Of a stretch of DNA of 64,000 nucleotides, positions 29,014 to 37,589 are shown one piece after another (positions within the stretch are counted from its first letter, which is position 1; every line of letters begins with the position of its first letter). The position numbers and the translations under genes were made by a program. Origin of the DNA: CADCUY01 sp964242735 (lineage in GTDB: Bacteria > Actinomycetota > Actinomycetes > Actinomycetales > Quadrisphaeraceae); assembly GCA_964242735.1 (NCBI GenBank), contig CAXTAK010000014.1:40129-104128 (forward strand), in the 5' to 3' direction. The notes under the pieces are model-generated. The model ran no database searches. It was not told the origin of the DNA and saw only the letters and a program-made list of their open reading frames with translations.

Positions 29014-29568
29014 ATGGAGCAGGTGCCTCACACGCCCGAGCCCTCGCGTTCCCGCGTCCACGTGGCCCCGCTGCAGCGCAGCGGTGGTGAGCTCGGCGGC
29101 TTCCTCGTCGCCGGCCGCTGGCCCGAGACCACCCGCGAGTGGGCGCAGGTGCTCCTGCTCGCCGTCCGCCTCGCCGCCGTGCCGGGGATGGTGCCCACCA
29201 CGGTGGTCCTGCGCGCGGTCGACGAGGTGCCGCGCACAGACCACCCGGCGGCCGTCGGGATGATCGCGATGGCCGGCCCGGTGATCGGCGACGGCGCCCC
29301 GGTGCCCGGCGCGTTCGCCGTCCCGTTCCCCGCGGCGGTGCTCCTGCTGCACCCCCCGGCGGAGTCGCGCCCGACCCTGCCGGAGTCGGCGGGCTCCGCG
29401 TCGGGGTGCGTGCTGCTGCCCGGGCTGCCTCACCTGGGCATGGAGCACCGCGCCGCCTGGGTGGAGGCCGAGGCCGACGGGACGATGTCGCAGCTGGTCA
29501 GCCGCGTCGGCGTCGACCCCGCGAGCCACCCCGACACCGCGGTGCTCGCGATGCTGCTGGCGGCCTGA
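29014..29568 (+). CDS. Hypothetical protein, 184 aa
   Basis: ATG-initiated frame with good codon bias. The middle is hydrophobic but without clear transmembrane helices (WAQVLLLAVRLAAVPG, VPGAFAVPFPAAVLLLH) and the C terminus reads HRAAWVEAEADGTMSQLV. I recognise no family. The assembly gap begins 31 bp after the stop. Confidence 0.6.
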   Translation: MEQVPHTPEPSRSRVHVAPLQRSGGELGGFLVAGRWPETTREWAQVLLLAVRLAAVPGMVPTTVVLRAVDEVPRTDHPAAVGMIAMAGPVIGDGAPVPGAFAVPFPAAVLLLHPPAESRPTLPESAGSASGCVLLPGLPHLGMEHRAAWVEAEADGTMSQLVSRVGVDPASHPDTAVLAMLLAA

Positions 29569-29599
29569 GCGGACCCCTCAGGCGACCGGCAGCCGCCGG

Positions 29600-29699
29600 N
29601 NNNNNNNNNNNNNNNNNNNNNNNNNNNNNNNNNNNNNNNNNNNNNNNNNNNNNNNNNNNNNNNNNNNNNNNNNNNNNNNNNNNNNNNNNNNNNNNNNNN
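29600..29699. other. Assembly gap, exactly 100 N
   Basis: Placeholder of unknown true size. It cuts the C-terminal end of the oxidoreductase remnant that follows on the minus strand. Confidence 0.95.
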
Positions 29700-30628
29700 G
29701 GCGACCGCCGCGGCGGCGTCCTCGGCGGCGAGGTCGGCGTTGATCATGGCGCCGGCCGTCGTGCCGGCGGTCGACGCCCCGTTGATCTGCGCCACCGGGT
29801 TCGCCGCGTCGCCCGCCACCCACACCCCGGGCACCGACGTCAGGCCGGTGGGGTCGGCGGTCACGACGGTGCCGATGCCCATCGGGTCTCCTCCGCGCGG
29901 ACCCCGAGGGAGGTGGGGACGTGGTCGCCGGCGCGCACCCGGGGGCTGACCACCAGCGCGTCCAGGGCGACCGCGCGCCCGTCCGCGAGCTCGACCCCCA
30001 CCAGGTGGTCACCCTCGACCCGCAGGGAGGTCACCGGCCCGTCGACGACGGCGACGCCGCGGGCGGCGAGCTCCTCCCGGTCGTCGTCGCCCAGCGGTGG
30101 TGCCCCGTGGAGCAGCACGGTGACGTCGTCGCTGAGCTGGCGGAACAGGCGCGTGGTGCGCATCGCGAAGGAGCTCGTCGCGAGCACGCCGATCGCCTGG
30201 TCGCGCACCTCCCAGCCGTGGCAGCAGGGGCAGTGCAGGACGCCGCGCCCCCACCGCTCGCGCACCCCGGGGACCTCGGGCAGCTCGTCGCGCAGCCCGG
30301 TGGCGACCAGCAGACGACGCGCGCCGACCACAGCGCCGTCATCGAGGGTGACCGTGAAGCCGTCCGCCACCGACCCCGCTGCCGCCACCGCCCGCCCGCT
30401 GAGCACGTGCGCGCCGTGCCCTCGACCTCCGCCCGGCCGAGCGCCAGCAGCTCCTGCGGGGCGACGCCGTCGCACGTGAGGTGGTCGTGCGCGTGCGGCG
30501 AGCTGGCGTTGCGCGGGTCACCGGCGTCGACCACCCGGCACCGAGCGCCTCGAGCGGGCGAGGGCCAGTGCACCGCTCAGCCCCGCGGCGCCCCCGCCGA
30601 CCACCACCGCGTCGTACCGGTCCTTCAC
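29700..30628 (-). pseudogene. Thioredoxin-reductase-like FAD oxidoreductase with frameshifts, cut by the gap
   Basis: One protein can be traced across four frame segments. From GTG 30628 it reads DRYDAVVVGGGAAGLSGALALA (FAD fold), then VDAGDPRNASSPHAHDHLT. It continues with RRLLVATGLRDELPEVPGVRERWGRG cut into two motifs, the redox segment LHCPCCHGWE, and finally GVWVAGDAANPVAQINGA followed by GTTAGAMINADLAAEDAA. Homologues carry a CxxC there. At least three frame changes are needed (near 30540, 30440 and 29870). Either it is a true pseudogene or this contig end has sequencing errors. Its neighbour on the other strand is a cupin gene that also looks damaged. Confidence 0.7.
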
Positions 30629-30641
30629 TGCTGCTGCGTCC

Positions 30642-31094
30642 GTGCCGTCGAGGGTGCCGCTGGACGAGCTGGTCGGGGCTCCCTCGGGCGGTGACCCGCG
30701 GGTGAGGGCGAAGCCGGTGACGCGGGACGGCATGACGATGCTGTCGCTGAGCCAGCAGCCCGGGCCCCTGCAGGCGTTCGAGATCGTCATCCCCGCCGCG
30801 GCCCGCCGTGGCGAGCCGGACCGGCAGGTCCACGAGGGCCACGAGTGGCTGTACGTGCTGAGCGGTCGACTGCGCCTCGTGCTCGGTGAGCACGACCTCG
30901 TGCTCGCTGCGGGCGAGGCGGCGGAGTTCGACACCCGCACCCCCCACTGCTTCGCCCCGGCCACCACGGACGCCGGCGAGGGTCCCACCGGGAGCGAGCG
31001 CCCACCGGTGGAGCTGCTGGCCCTGTTCAGCCGCCAGGGCGAGCGGATCCACCTGCGGGCCCGCTCCCACCGGTCGACCACCCAGCGGCCGTAG
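30642..31094 (+). pseudogene. Cupin sensor domain of an XRE-cupin regulator lacking its HTH
   Basis: 150 aa frame containing a cupin barrel: HEGHEWLYVLSGRLRLVLGEH, then GEAAEFDTRTPHCFAP. The preceding piece (LDELVGAPSGGDPRV, GMTMLSLSQQPG) is what normally links an N-terminal helix-turn-helix to the cupin in actinobacterial regulators. Only 13 bp separate its first codon from the divergent oxidoreductase start, so there is no room for the helix-turn-helix. The gene is therefore probably 5'-deleted; the cupin alone may still fold. Called a pseudogene with reserve. Confidence 0.5.
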
Positions 31095-31342
31095 CGGCGA
31101 GAGCTGCGCTGAGGAGGCGCCCGAGATCGCCGCCGCGGTGCAGCGCCACGGCCCCCAGCCCCGCCGCTGCCCGGCCGACCTGCTCATCGCCGCGGTGGGG
31201 CCCGCGCCAACCGGCTCCCGCTCGCGACCCTGGCGACCTCGCGGGCCTCGACGCCTCGTCGACGTCCGGCCGCTCCGACGCGCGGCCCGACCCCCGGCCG
31301 CCCGGCGCGCGAGCGCTCTGGCGCGCCGGCAGGCCGGCAGGC

Positions 31343-31758
31343 CGGCTCAGTGCCCACCCGCCGCTGTCCGCCGACGTCGCCGCGCTGCTCGCCCGGCCCG
31401 ACCCGGCGGTCATGGCCACCCTCGCCGCCGACGGGCGCCCCGTCACCGTCGCCACCTGGTACCTCGTCGAGGACGACGGCCGGGTGCTGCTCGGGCTCGA
31501 CGCCGGGCGCGCCCGGCTCGAGCACCTGCGCGCGACCCCCGCACCTCGCTCACGACCCCGGCCGAGGGCGACTGGTACACGCACACCAGCGTCCAGGGCC
31601 GGGTGCTCCCGATCGCCGACGACGTCGGGCTCCGCGACATCGACCGCCTCTCCCGGCACTGCGGCGGCCAGGACCACCCGGTGCGCGACCGCCCGCGGCT
31701 CAGCGTGCACGTGGGGGTCGAGCGCTGGCACGGGTGGGGCGCCGCCGGGAAGGGGTGA
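31343..31758 (+). pseudogene. PPOX-class F420-dependent oxidoreductase-like gene, frameshifted
   Basis: The first half (AHPPLSADVAALLARPDPAV, VTVATWYLVEDDGRVLLGLD, RARLEHLR) and the second half (GDWYTHTSVQGRVLPIADD, DIDRLSRHCGGQDHP, HVGVERWHGWG) of a flavin-reductase-like split barrel lie in different frames. The shift is near 31540, and no start codon stands at the expected N terminus. The order and spacing match proteins of about 135 aa in the TIGR03618 group. Confidence 0.65.
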
Positions 31759-32046
31759 GGGCAGCAGCTCAGCCGACGACCGCTGATCGTCGGGTCGCGC
31801 GGAGCAGCCCGCAGCACGCCGGGGCCTGCGCTCGCGCCGTGGACGACGCGCGGCGCGGACCGAGCGTGCTGCCGGCCGCCGCGAGCGACGGGCGCCTCGA
31901 CGCTCCCTGCGACCGGTTCCGCGTCGACCTCAGGACCTCGAGCGCGCCGGGACCGTGTGCCACTCGCCCTGGACGGGTGCCGGCGCGCCACGTGACCGCA
32001 GTGGCCCAGCACGTCAGCGGGGGCCCCGAGGAGCCGTGGACGCCGC
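31759..32046. other. 288-bp spacer without a supported gene
   Basis: Only low-complexity Arg/Ala/Pro shadow frames; no hairpin or motif stood out. It separates the PPOX remnant from the end of efeB. Confidence 0.5.
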
Positions 32047-33288
32047 TCAGCCCAGCAGCTGCTGCCCCCACCAGCCACCCTCCGCGACGCCGGGCGGCAC
32101 CGCCCACACCCCGGACCCGGTGTGCCGCAGGTACTCGTTCATCGTGTCGTCGCGGGCCAGCGCCTGCTGCACGGAGACGAACGTCGCCGGGTCGCGCTGG
32201 TAGGAGAGGAAGAACAGGCCCGCGTCGAGGTGCCCGAGCCCGTCGGCGCCGCCCACGTAGTTGTACCCGCGGCGCAGCATGGTCGCCCCGCCGTGGCGAC
32301 TGGGGTGCGCGAGGCGCACGTGCGAGGTCGCGGGCAGCGCCGCGACGTCCACCGCGTCGTGCTCCAGCGCCGCGGCGCCGTGCCCGAGCGGGGCGCCCTC
32401 GGACTTGGTGCGCCCGACGAGGGCCTCCTGCTCCGCGAGCGGGGCGCGGTCCCAGGTCTCGACGACCATCGCGATCCGCCGGGCGACGAGGTAGGAGCCC
32501 CCGGCGAGCCAGCTGGCGGCGGGGTCGTCGCCGGCGCCCACCCACACGTGCTGCTCCAGGGTGGCGGTGTCGGCGCCCGCGACGTTGGCGGTGCCGTCCT
32601 TGAACCCGAAGAGGTTGCGCGGGGTGGGCTCGTCGGGGTCGGTGCTCGCGGCCCGCCCGAACCCCAGCTGCGCCCACCGCACCGCCGCCCGCCCCGCCGC
32701 GAGACGGCCCAGGGTGCGGATCGCGTGGACGGCGACCTGCGGGTCGTCGGCGCAGGCCTGCACCGCCAGGTCGCCGCCGCTGCGCCCCGGCTCGAGCGCG
32801 TCACCGGGGAAGGCGGGCAGGTCCACGAGAGCCGCGGGGCGGGCCCCGGCGAGGCCGAAGCGGTCGTCGAACAGCGACGGCCCGAGGCCCACGGTCAAGG
32901 TCAGGCGCGACGGTGGGAGGCCGACCGCCTCGCCGGTGTCCTCGGGCGGCGCCAGGGGGTCGCCACCGGCCGCACCGCTCGCGCCGACCTCCCGGCCGGC
33001 GGTCAGCGCCGCGGCGGCGACCGTCCAGTCCTGGAGCAGCGCGGCGAGCTGCGCGCGGTCGGTGGTGGTGATGTCGAAGGCCGCGAAGTGCAGGTTCGAC
33101 TGCACCGACGTCGCGATGCCGCCCTGGTGGGCTCCGTGGAAGGGCACCCGCTCGCCGTGCGCCCCCCCGCGCGTCGCGGCGGTGGCCCCTCGCGCGGTGG
33201 CGACCCCGCCCCCGAGCAGGCCAGCGGCCGCGGCCCCGCCGCCGAGGGCCCCGAGCAGGCCCCGGCGGGTGACGCCCACGCCGCTCAC
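32047..33288 (-). CDS. efeB: EfeB: Tat-exported Dyp-type heme peroxidase / deferrochelatase
   Basis: 413 aa. The N terminus has a twin-arginine signal (TRRGLLGALGGG). The body is a Dyp peroxidase with the GFKDGTAN motif carrying the distal Asp and the C-terminal RRGYNYVGG region and proximal-His segment. It acts outside the membrane, oxidising ferrous iron or heme-linked substrates for the EfeUO importer. The GTG start overlaps the efeO stop (GTGA), so the three efe genes form one coupled operon transcribed leftwards. Confidence 0.95.
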   Translation of the reverse strand: MSGVGVTRRGLLGALGGGAAAAGLLGGGVATARGATAATRGGAHGERVPFHGAHQGGIATSVQSNLHFAAFDITTTDRAQLAALLQDWTVAAAALTAGREVGASGAAGGDPLAPPEDTGEAVGLPPSRLTLTVGLGPSLFDDRFGLAGARPAALVDLPAFPGDALEPGRSGGDLAVQACADDPQVAVHAIRTLGRLAAGRAAVRWAQLGFGRAASTDPDEPTPRNLFGFKDGTANVAGADTATLEQHVWVGAGDDPAASWLAGGSYLVARRIAMVVETWDRAPLAEQEALVGRTKSEGAPLGHGAAALEHDAVDVAALPATSHVRLAHPSRHGGATMLRRGYNYVGGADGLGHLDAGLFFLSYQRDPATFVSVQQALARDDTMNEYLRHTGSGVWAVPPGVAEGGWWGQQLLG

Positions 33289-34481
33289 GACCCCGCCGGC
33301 TGGTCTGCCCCGTCAGCGCCGGCGGCGGCGGCCAGGCGCGACAGAGGCTCGGACAGCCCGTCGACGACGGCGGCGAGCTCGCGGCGCTGCTGCTCGCCGA
33401 CGGTGCTGTAGTCGACGAAGCCGCCCGGCGCCGCGCTGTCGCGGTAGGGGTCCAGGGACGCCTGCACGGCGGCGAACCGGGCGTCGAGCTCGGGGACCAG
33501 TGCGGGTTCGTTGGTCATCACGAGGGGCCTGAGCACCTCGAAGGCCCGCGCGGCGCCGTCGAGGTTGGCCTGGAGGTCCACGAGGTCGGTGTGGCTGAAC
33601 ACCTCCTCCTCACCGGTGACCTTGCCGGTGGCGACCTCGTCGAGCAGTTCCTTCGCGCCGTTGCCGATCGACGTGGGCGTCAGCGCCGCGTTCGGGGTGC
33701 GCTGGGCGAGCTCGTCGACGTCCGCGAGCAGCTGGTCGGCGACCGGCACCAGGGGGGCGAGGTCCTCACCGGTCCACAGGGCCTTCTCCAGCCGGTGCCA
33801 GCCGGTGAACGCCTCACCCACCGCGAGGTCGGCCTCGCGCACGTCGATGCGCGGGTCGAGGTCGCCGAAGCTCTCCGCGACCGGCTCGATCGACTCCCAC
33901 GGCACCCGGCTCGGGGCGTACAGGGCCCGCGCGGTGGCGGCGTCGCCGGCGGCGACCGCGTCGCGCAGGCCCCGCACGAGGGGCACCGTCGCGTCGGCCC
34001 GCTCCTGGGCGTACGCGCGGTAGGCGTCGACGGCCGCCTGCTCCGGCGCCGTCAGCGAGGCGTCGTCACCGGTGACGGAGACGGGCGTGCGCAGGCCCTC
34101 GCCGACCATGCCCGGCTTGCAGGCCACCTCGTAGTCCCCGGCCGTGAGGTCGACGGTGAGGTCGTAGGCGGTGCCGGGGCCGATGTTCTCCTTCTCGGTG
34201 ACGATGCGGGTGAAGCCGCTCGTCTGGGTGTCGTCGGCCGGGGCGTAGACGTACACCTCGTTGACCTGCTCGCCGCCGTTGGTGATGGCGAAGGTCGTGA
34301 TGCCGCTGGTCAGCTCGGTGCTGGACAGGTCGCACGCGTCGTCGGTGGCGGTGACGGCGATGGCGTCCGGGACCGCACCGCCGTCGGCGCCCGCCGGTGC
34401 GGCGTCCTCGAGGATGGCGCCGCACCCGGCCAGGGGCAGGGCGAGCAGGGTGAGCACCAGGCTCGGGGTGCGGCGGGCCAC
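33285..34481 (-). CDS. efeO: EfeO: iron-uptake lipoprotein
   Basis: 398 aa. A lipobox LPLAGC at residues about 14-19 marks a lipoprotein. Next come a cupredoxin-like domain (about 30-130, ending in VACKPGM, the metal-ligand segment) and an imelysin/M75-like helical domain with the GWHRLEKALW motif (GxHRxE type) that binds metal. GTG 34481 is chosen to give the short lipoprotein signal; the frame stays open upstream. It passes iron to EfeU. Confidence 0.94.
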   Translation of the reverse strand: MARRTPSLVLTLLALPLAGCGAILEDAAPAGADGGAVPDAIAVTATDDACDLSSTELTSGITTFAITNGGEQVNEVYVYAPADDTQTSGFTRIVTEKENIGPGTAYDLTVDLTAGDYEVACKPGMVGEGLRTPVSVTGDDASLTAPEQAAVDAYRAYAQERADATVPLVRGLRDAVAAGDAATARALYAPSRVPWESIEPVAESFGDLDPRIDVREADLAVGEAFTGWHRLEKALWTGEDLAPLVPVADQLLADVDELAQRTPNAALTPTSIGNGAKELLDEVATGKVTGEEEVFSHTDLVDLQANLDGAARAFEVLRPLVMTNEPALVPELDARFAAVQASLDPYRDSAAPGGFVDYSTVGEQQRRELAAVVDGLSEPLSRLAAAAGADGADQPAGS

Positions 34482-34506
34482 GGGGTCTCCAGGAGCGGGT
34501 CGGTGG

Positions 34507-35370
34507 TCAGGACGCCGGGTGGGCCGGGGCGAGGGCGGGCGCCGGGCGACGGTCACCCTCCGCCGCGGTGCGGCGCGCCGGAGCGGGACGGCGGAGGTAC
34601 AGGGCCAGCACGGGGACGAGGTAGGCCAGGTACGCGGCCACCTCGAGCCACGTCATCACGGGCGTGATGTTGAGGACCCCGCGCACGAGCGTGGCGTACC
34701 AGCTCGACGGGGGCACGGTGGCGCTGACGTCGAAGGCGAGGGCGGTCAGGCCGGGCAGGATCCCCGCCTCCTGCAGGTCGTGCACGCCGTAGGCGAGGAT
34801 GCCGGCTGCCAGGACGACCAGGCCGACCCCCGTCCAGCGGAAGAAGCGGGTCAGGTCCAGGCGCAGCGCCTGCCGGTAGAGCAGCCACCCCATCCCCACC
34901 GCGAGCGCGATCCCGAGCACAGCGCCCACCACGGGCTGCCACGTCTGCTGGGTCGCCCGCGCCGCGGCCCACAGCAGGAACGCCGTCTCCAGGCCCTCGC
35001 GCCCCACGGCGAGGAAGGCGGTGACCGCCACCGCCCCGGCGCTCGCGGCGGCGCCGAGGCTCTCCCGGAGGTCGGCCGCCAGGTGCCGGGCGGCGCGGCG
35101 CATCCAGAAGACCATCCACGTGACCAGGCCGACGGCGACGATCGACAGGATCCCGCCGATGGCCTCCTGCGCGCGGAAGGTGAGCGTCCTGGGGCCGAAG
35201 GTCAGCGCGGCGCCGACGGCCATGGACAGCGCCACGGCGACCGCCACGCCGGCGGCCACCGCCGGCAGCCGGTGGCGCGCCCCGGTCTTGACGAGGTAGG
35301 CCACGAGGATGCTGACCACCAGGGTCGCCTCGAGCCCCTCGCGCAGTCCGATCAGCAGGTTCGCCGCCAC
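34507..35370 (-). CDS. efeU: EfeU: ferrous/ferric iron permease (FTR1/OFeT family)
   Basis: About 287 aa, seven helices. Two REGLE motifs (REGLEATLVV near the N terminus and REGLETAF in helix 4) are the iron-coordinating signature of FTR1-type permeases. Two starts are possible: ATG 35400, giving 10 extra residues, or GTG 35370, which has a GAGGGTGG site 7 bp upstream and gives the family N terminus AANLLIGLREGLE. I prefer the latter. It is the first gene of efeUOB, and a DtxR/IdeR-like box lies just upstream. Confidence 0.94.
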   Translation of the reverse strand: MAANLLIGLREGLEATLVVSILVAYLVKTGARHRLPAVAAGVAVAVALSMAVGAALTFGPRTLTFRAQEAIGGILSIVAVGLVTWMVFWMRRAARHLAADLRESLGAAASAGAVAVTAFLAVGREGLETAFLLWAAARATQQTWQPVVGAVLGIALAVGMGWLLYRQALRLDLTRFFRWTGVGLVVLAAGILAYGVHDLQEAGILPGLTALAFDVSATVPPSSWYATLVRGVLNITPVMTWLEVAAYLAYLVPVLALYLRRPAPARRTAAEGDRRPAPALAPAHPAS

Positions 35371-35412
35371 TGTTGACCACCCTCGTGGATTCGCGCTCAT
35401 CCCGGTGTGGAA

Positions 35413-35431
35413 TGAGGTGAGGGCAGCCTAA
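35413..35431 (-). promoter_or_regulatory. DtxR/IdeR-like iron box upstream of efeUOB
   Basis: Read on the minus strand the site is TTAGGCTGCCCTCACCTCA, matching 13 of 19 positions of the IdeR/DtxR consensus TTAGGTTAGGCTAACCTAA, with both outer half-sites (TTAGG and ACCT) kept. It lies 43-61 bp before GTG 35370 (13-31 bp before ATG 35400), where a repressor would block the promoter. Iron-loaded DtxR/IdeR is the main iron regulator of actinobacteria, so repression of efeUOB under iron sufficiency is likely. Confidence 0.65.
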
Positions 35432-35472
35432 GTCCTTCGGCGCCGGCAGGGAACCCGTGTGCTCGAGGTCGC

Positions 35473-36822
35473 TCAGGCCCGCGCGGTGCCCGCGGCGCTG
35501 ACCGTCGTCGAGCTCGAGGTCAGGGCGAGCGCCAGGGGGGCCGCGCACAGCGCCACCTGCCACGGCCGGGCGCCCGCGGCGGTCAGGGCGGCGGCGACCT
35601 CCTCGGCGTCCGCCGGCGCCGGCGGGCTCCAGCACAGCCGCCTCACCGCCTCGGGGGAGAGCAGGTTCTCCACCGGCAGCGCGTGCTCGGCGGCGGCCGC
35701 CGCCAGCGCCTCGCGGGCGGTGGCCAGCCGCGCGGCGGCCGCGGGGTCCCGTTCCTTCCACGCGCGCGGAGGGGGAGGCCCGTCACCGCCGGCGTTCTGC
35801 CGGGGCAGCTCCTCCTCGGGCACCGCCCGCGCCCGGTCCAGCGCCGCCAGCCACCGCGCCCCCTGCCGGCGCTGCGCCGGGCCGGAGAAGACGGGCAGCG
35901 CCGCCAGGGCCTGCGCGGTGGTCGGCATGGCCTGTGCCGCCGCGACCACCGCGCGGTCCGGCAGGACCCTGCCCGGGGCCGTGTCGCGGCGCCGGGCGAG
36001 CTCGTCCCGGCTCGCCCACAGCTCCCGGACGGCGGCGAGCTGGCGGCGTCCGCGCAGCGCGTGAACCCCTGATGTCCGCCGCCAAGGGTCGGTGCGCGGG
36101 GGCGGGGGCGGGGCGTCGCGCACCGCCGTGAACTCCTGGCGCGCCCAGTCCGTCTTGCCCTGTCGCGCGAGCACCTCGTCCAAGGAGTCGCGCAGCTCGA
36201 GGAGCACCTCGACGTCCAGGGCGGCGTAGACCAGCCACGCCGGCGGCAGCGGCCGGGTGGACCAGTCGGCGGCGGAGTGCTCCTTGGCCAGACGCAGCCC
36301 CAGGAGGCGCTCGACGACCGCGGCGAGGCCCACGCGCTCGAACCCGGCGAGGCGGGCACCGAGCTCGGTGTCGAACAGCTCACCGCCCGGGCGCAGGGAG
36401 ACGCCCGCGAGGCACGGGAGGTCCTGGGAGGCGGCGTGCAGCACCCACTCGGCGTCACCGAGCGCCTCGCCCACCACTGACAGGTCCGGCAGGGGCACCG
36501 GGTCGATGAGCACGGTGCCCGTCCCCGCGCGGCGCAGCTGCACGAGGTACGCGTCCTGCCCGTAGCGGTAGCCCGAAGCGCGCTCGGCGTCCACCGCGAC
36601 GGGGCCGGTGCCGGCGGCCAGCGCCGCCGCGGCCTCCCGCAGCGCCTCGGGGGTGCTCACCAGGGGCGGCATCGGTTCGCGGGGCGCCGCCAGCAGCTCC
36701 GGCTCGGGGCCGCCCGAGCCGTCAGGAACGTCGGGGCCGTCCTCCGTGACGGCGGGTGCGGCGGTGCCCGGGTGGGCGGGGGAGGGGTCGGTGACCTCGG
36801 CGTCGGGCGGCACGCCCCGCAC
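35473..36822 (-). CDS. rnd: Ribonuclease D (HRDC-domain 3'-5' exoribonuclease)
   Basis: 449 aa. The DEDD exonuclease core has VAVDAERASGYRY (motif I Asp-Glu), VLHAASQDLPCL (motif II) and YAALDVEVLLELRD (motif III). Two helical HRDC-like regions follow, around residues 250-330 and 370-420, with a Pro-rich stretch at APPPPPRTD. GTG 36822 adds a Pro/Ala-rich N-terminal extension of about 50 residues. It processes structured RNA 3' ends. Its place next to the whiI-like and hemE genes matches the Streptomyces order. Confidence 0.92.
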   Translation of the reverse strand: MRGVPPDAEVTDPSPAHPGTAAPAVTEDGPDVPDGSGGPEPELLAAPREPMPPLVSTPEALREAAAALAAGTGPVAVDAERASGYRYGQDAYLVQLRRAGTGTVLIDPVPLPDLSVVGEALGDAEWVLHAASQDLPCLAGVSLRPGGELFDTELGARLAGFERVGLAAVVERLLGLRLAKEHSAADWSTRPLPPAWLVYAALDVEVLLELRDSLDEVLARQGKTDWARQEFTAVRDAPPPPPRTDPWRRTSGVHALRGRRQLAAVRELWASRDELARRRDTAPGRVLPDRAVVAAAQAMPTTAQALAALPVFSGPAQRRQGARWLAALDRARAVPEEELPRQNAGGDGPPPPRAWKERDPAAAARLATAREALAAAAAEHALPVENLLSPEAVRRLCWSPPAPADAEEVAAALTAAGARPWQVALCAAPLALALTSSSTTVSAAGTARA

Positions 36823-36836
36823 GGTAGACGCCGGGG

Positions 36837-37442
36837 TCAGCTGATCAGCCCGGCCCGCAGGGTGATGAGCACCATCTCGGCCCGGTCGCCGGTGTCGACC
36901 TTGCGGGCGATGCGCGCCAGGTGGCTCTTCACCGTCAGCGCCGACAGGCCGAGGGCCTCACCGGCCTCGCGGTTGCTGCGCCCGTCACCGACCAGCTGCA
37001 GCACCTCGATCTCCCGCTCCGACAGGGCGTGGAGGCCGTCAGGCGCCGAGGACAGCTCGGGCACCAGCCCGGTGCGGTCGGTGGTCGTGAGGTAGCAGCG
37101 CACACCAGCGCTGAACGCGGCGCGCACCGTCCACGGGTCCTCGCTCGTGGAGATCACCACCGCTCGCGACCACCCGGCGGAGCGCAGCTCGCGGGCCAGG
37201 AGCACGCCCTGCCCGTCCTGCAGGCCCGCTTCGATGATGGCGACCTGCCCGGTGAAGGAGGCCGCGGCGCGGCGCGCCTCGGCCACGGTGCTCGCCGCCA
37301 CCACGTCCTGCGCCCCCAGGGCGCGCAGCACGCGGATCGCGACCTCGCGCACCCCGAGGTGCTGCACGGCCACCAGGGCGGTGGTCCGCGCGTCGCGCGG
37401 CTGCTGCGCGACGCGCCTGGTGCGGTCGACGACGGTGCTCAT
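36837..37442 (-). CDS. WhiI-like atypical LuxR/NarL-type response regulator
   Basis: 201 aa. The C-terminal HTH_LuxR domain is plain: ALSEREIEVLQLVGDGRSN, then LGLSALTVKSHLARIARK. The N-terminal receiver-like domain lacks the acidic pocket: where the phospho-acceptor Asp should be it reads VAIIEAGLQDG (Glu71). In Streptomyces coelicolor whiI, an atypical regulator of sporulation that partners BldM, lies between an RNase D-type gene and a DUF3000-hemE pair, exactly as here. Orthology is therefore likely, though I withhold the symbol. It ends 15 bp before rnd begins and probably shares a transcript. Confidence 0.8.
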   Translation of the reverse strand: MSTVVDRTRRVAQQPRDARTTALVAVQHLGVREVAIRVLRALGAQDVVAASTVAEARRAAASFTGQVAIIEAGLQDGQGVLLARELRSAGWSRAVVISTSEDPWTVRAAFSAGVRCYLTTTDRTGLVPELSSAPDGLHALSEREIEVLQLVGDGRSNREAGEALGLSALTVKSHLARIARKVDTGDRAEMVLITLRAGLIS

Positions 37443-37589
37443 GGTGCCTCCAGCTGCTACGGGCGCCGTGCACCGTCCGTGGGCACGATCTGGAGTTCCA
37501 TCGGAGCGCCCCGCACCCGCCTTGAGGCGTGCGGAGCCGCAGCTGGGTCGGAGCGGCCGGGTCGAGGCGGCCGGGTCGGGCGAGCTGGG

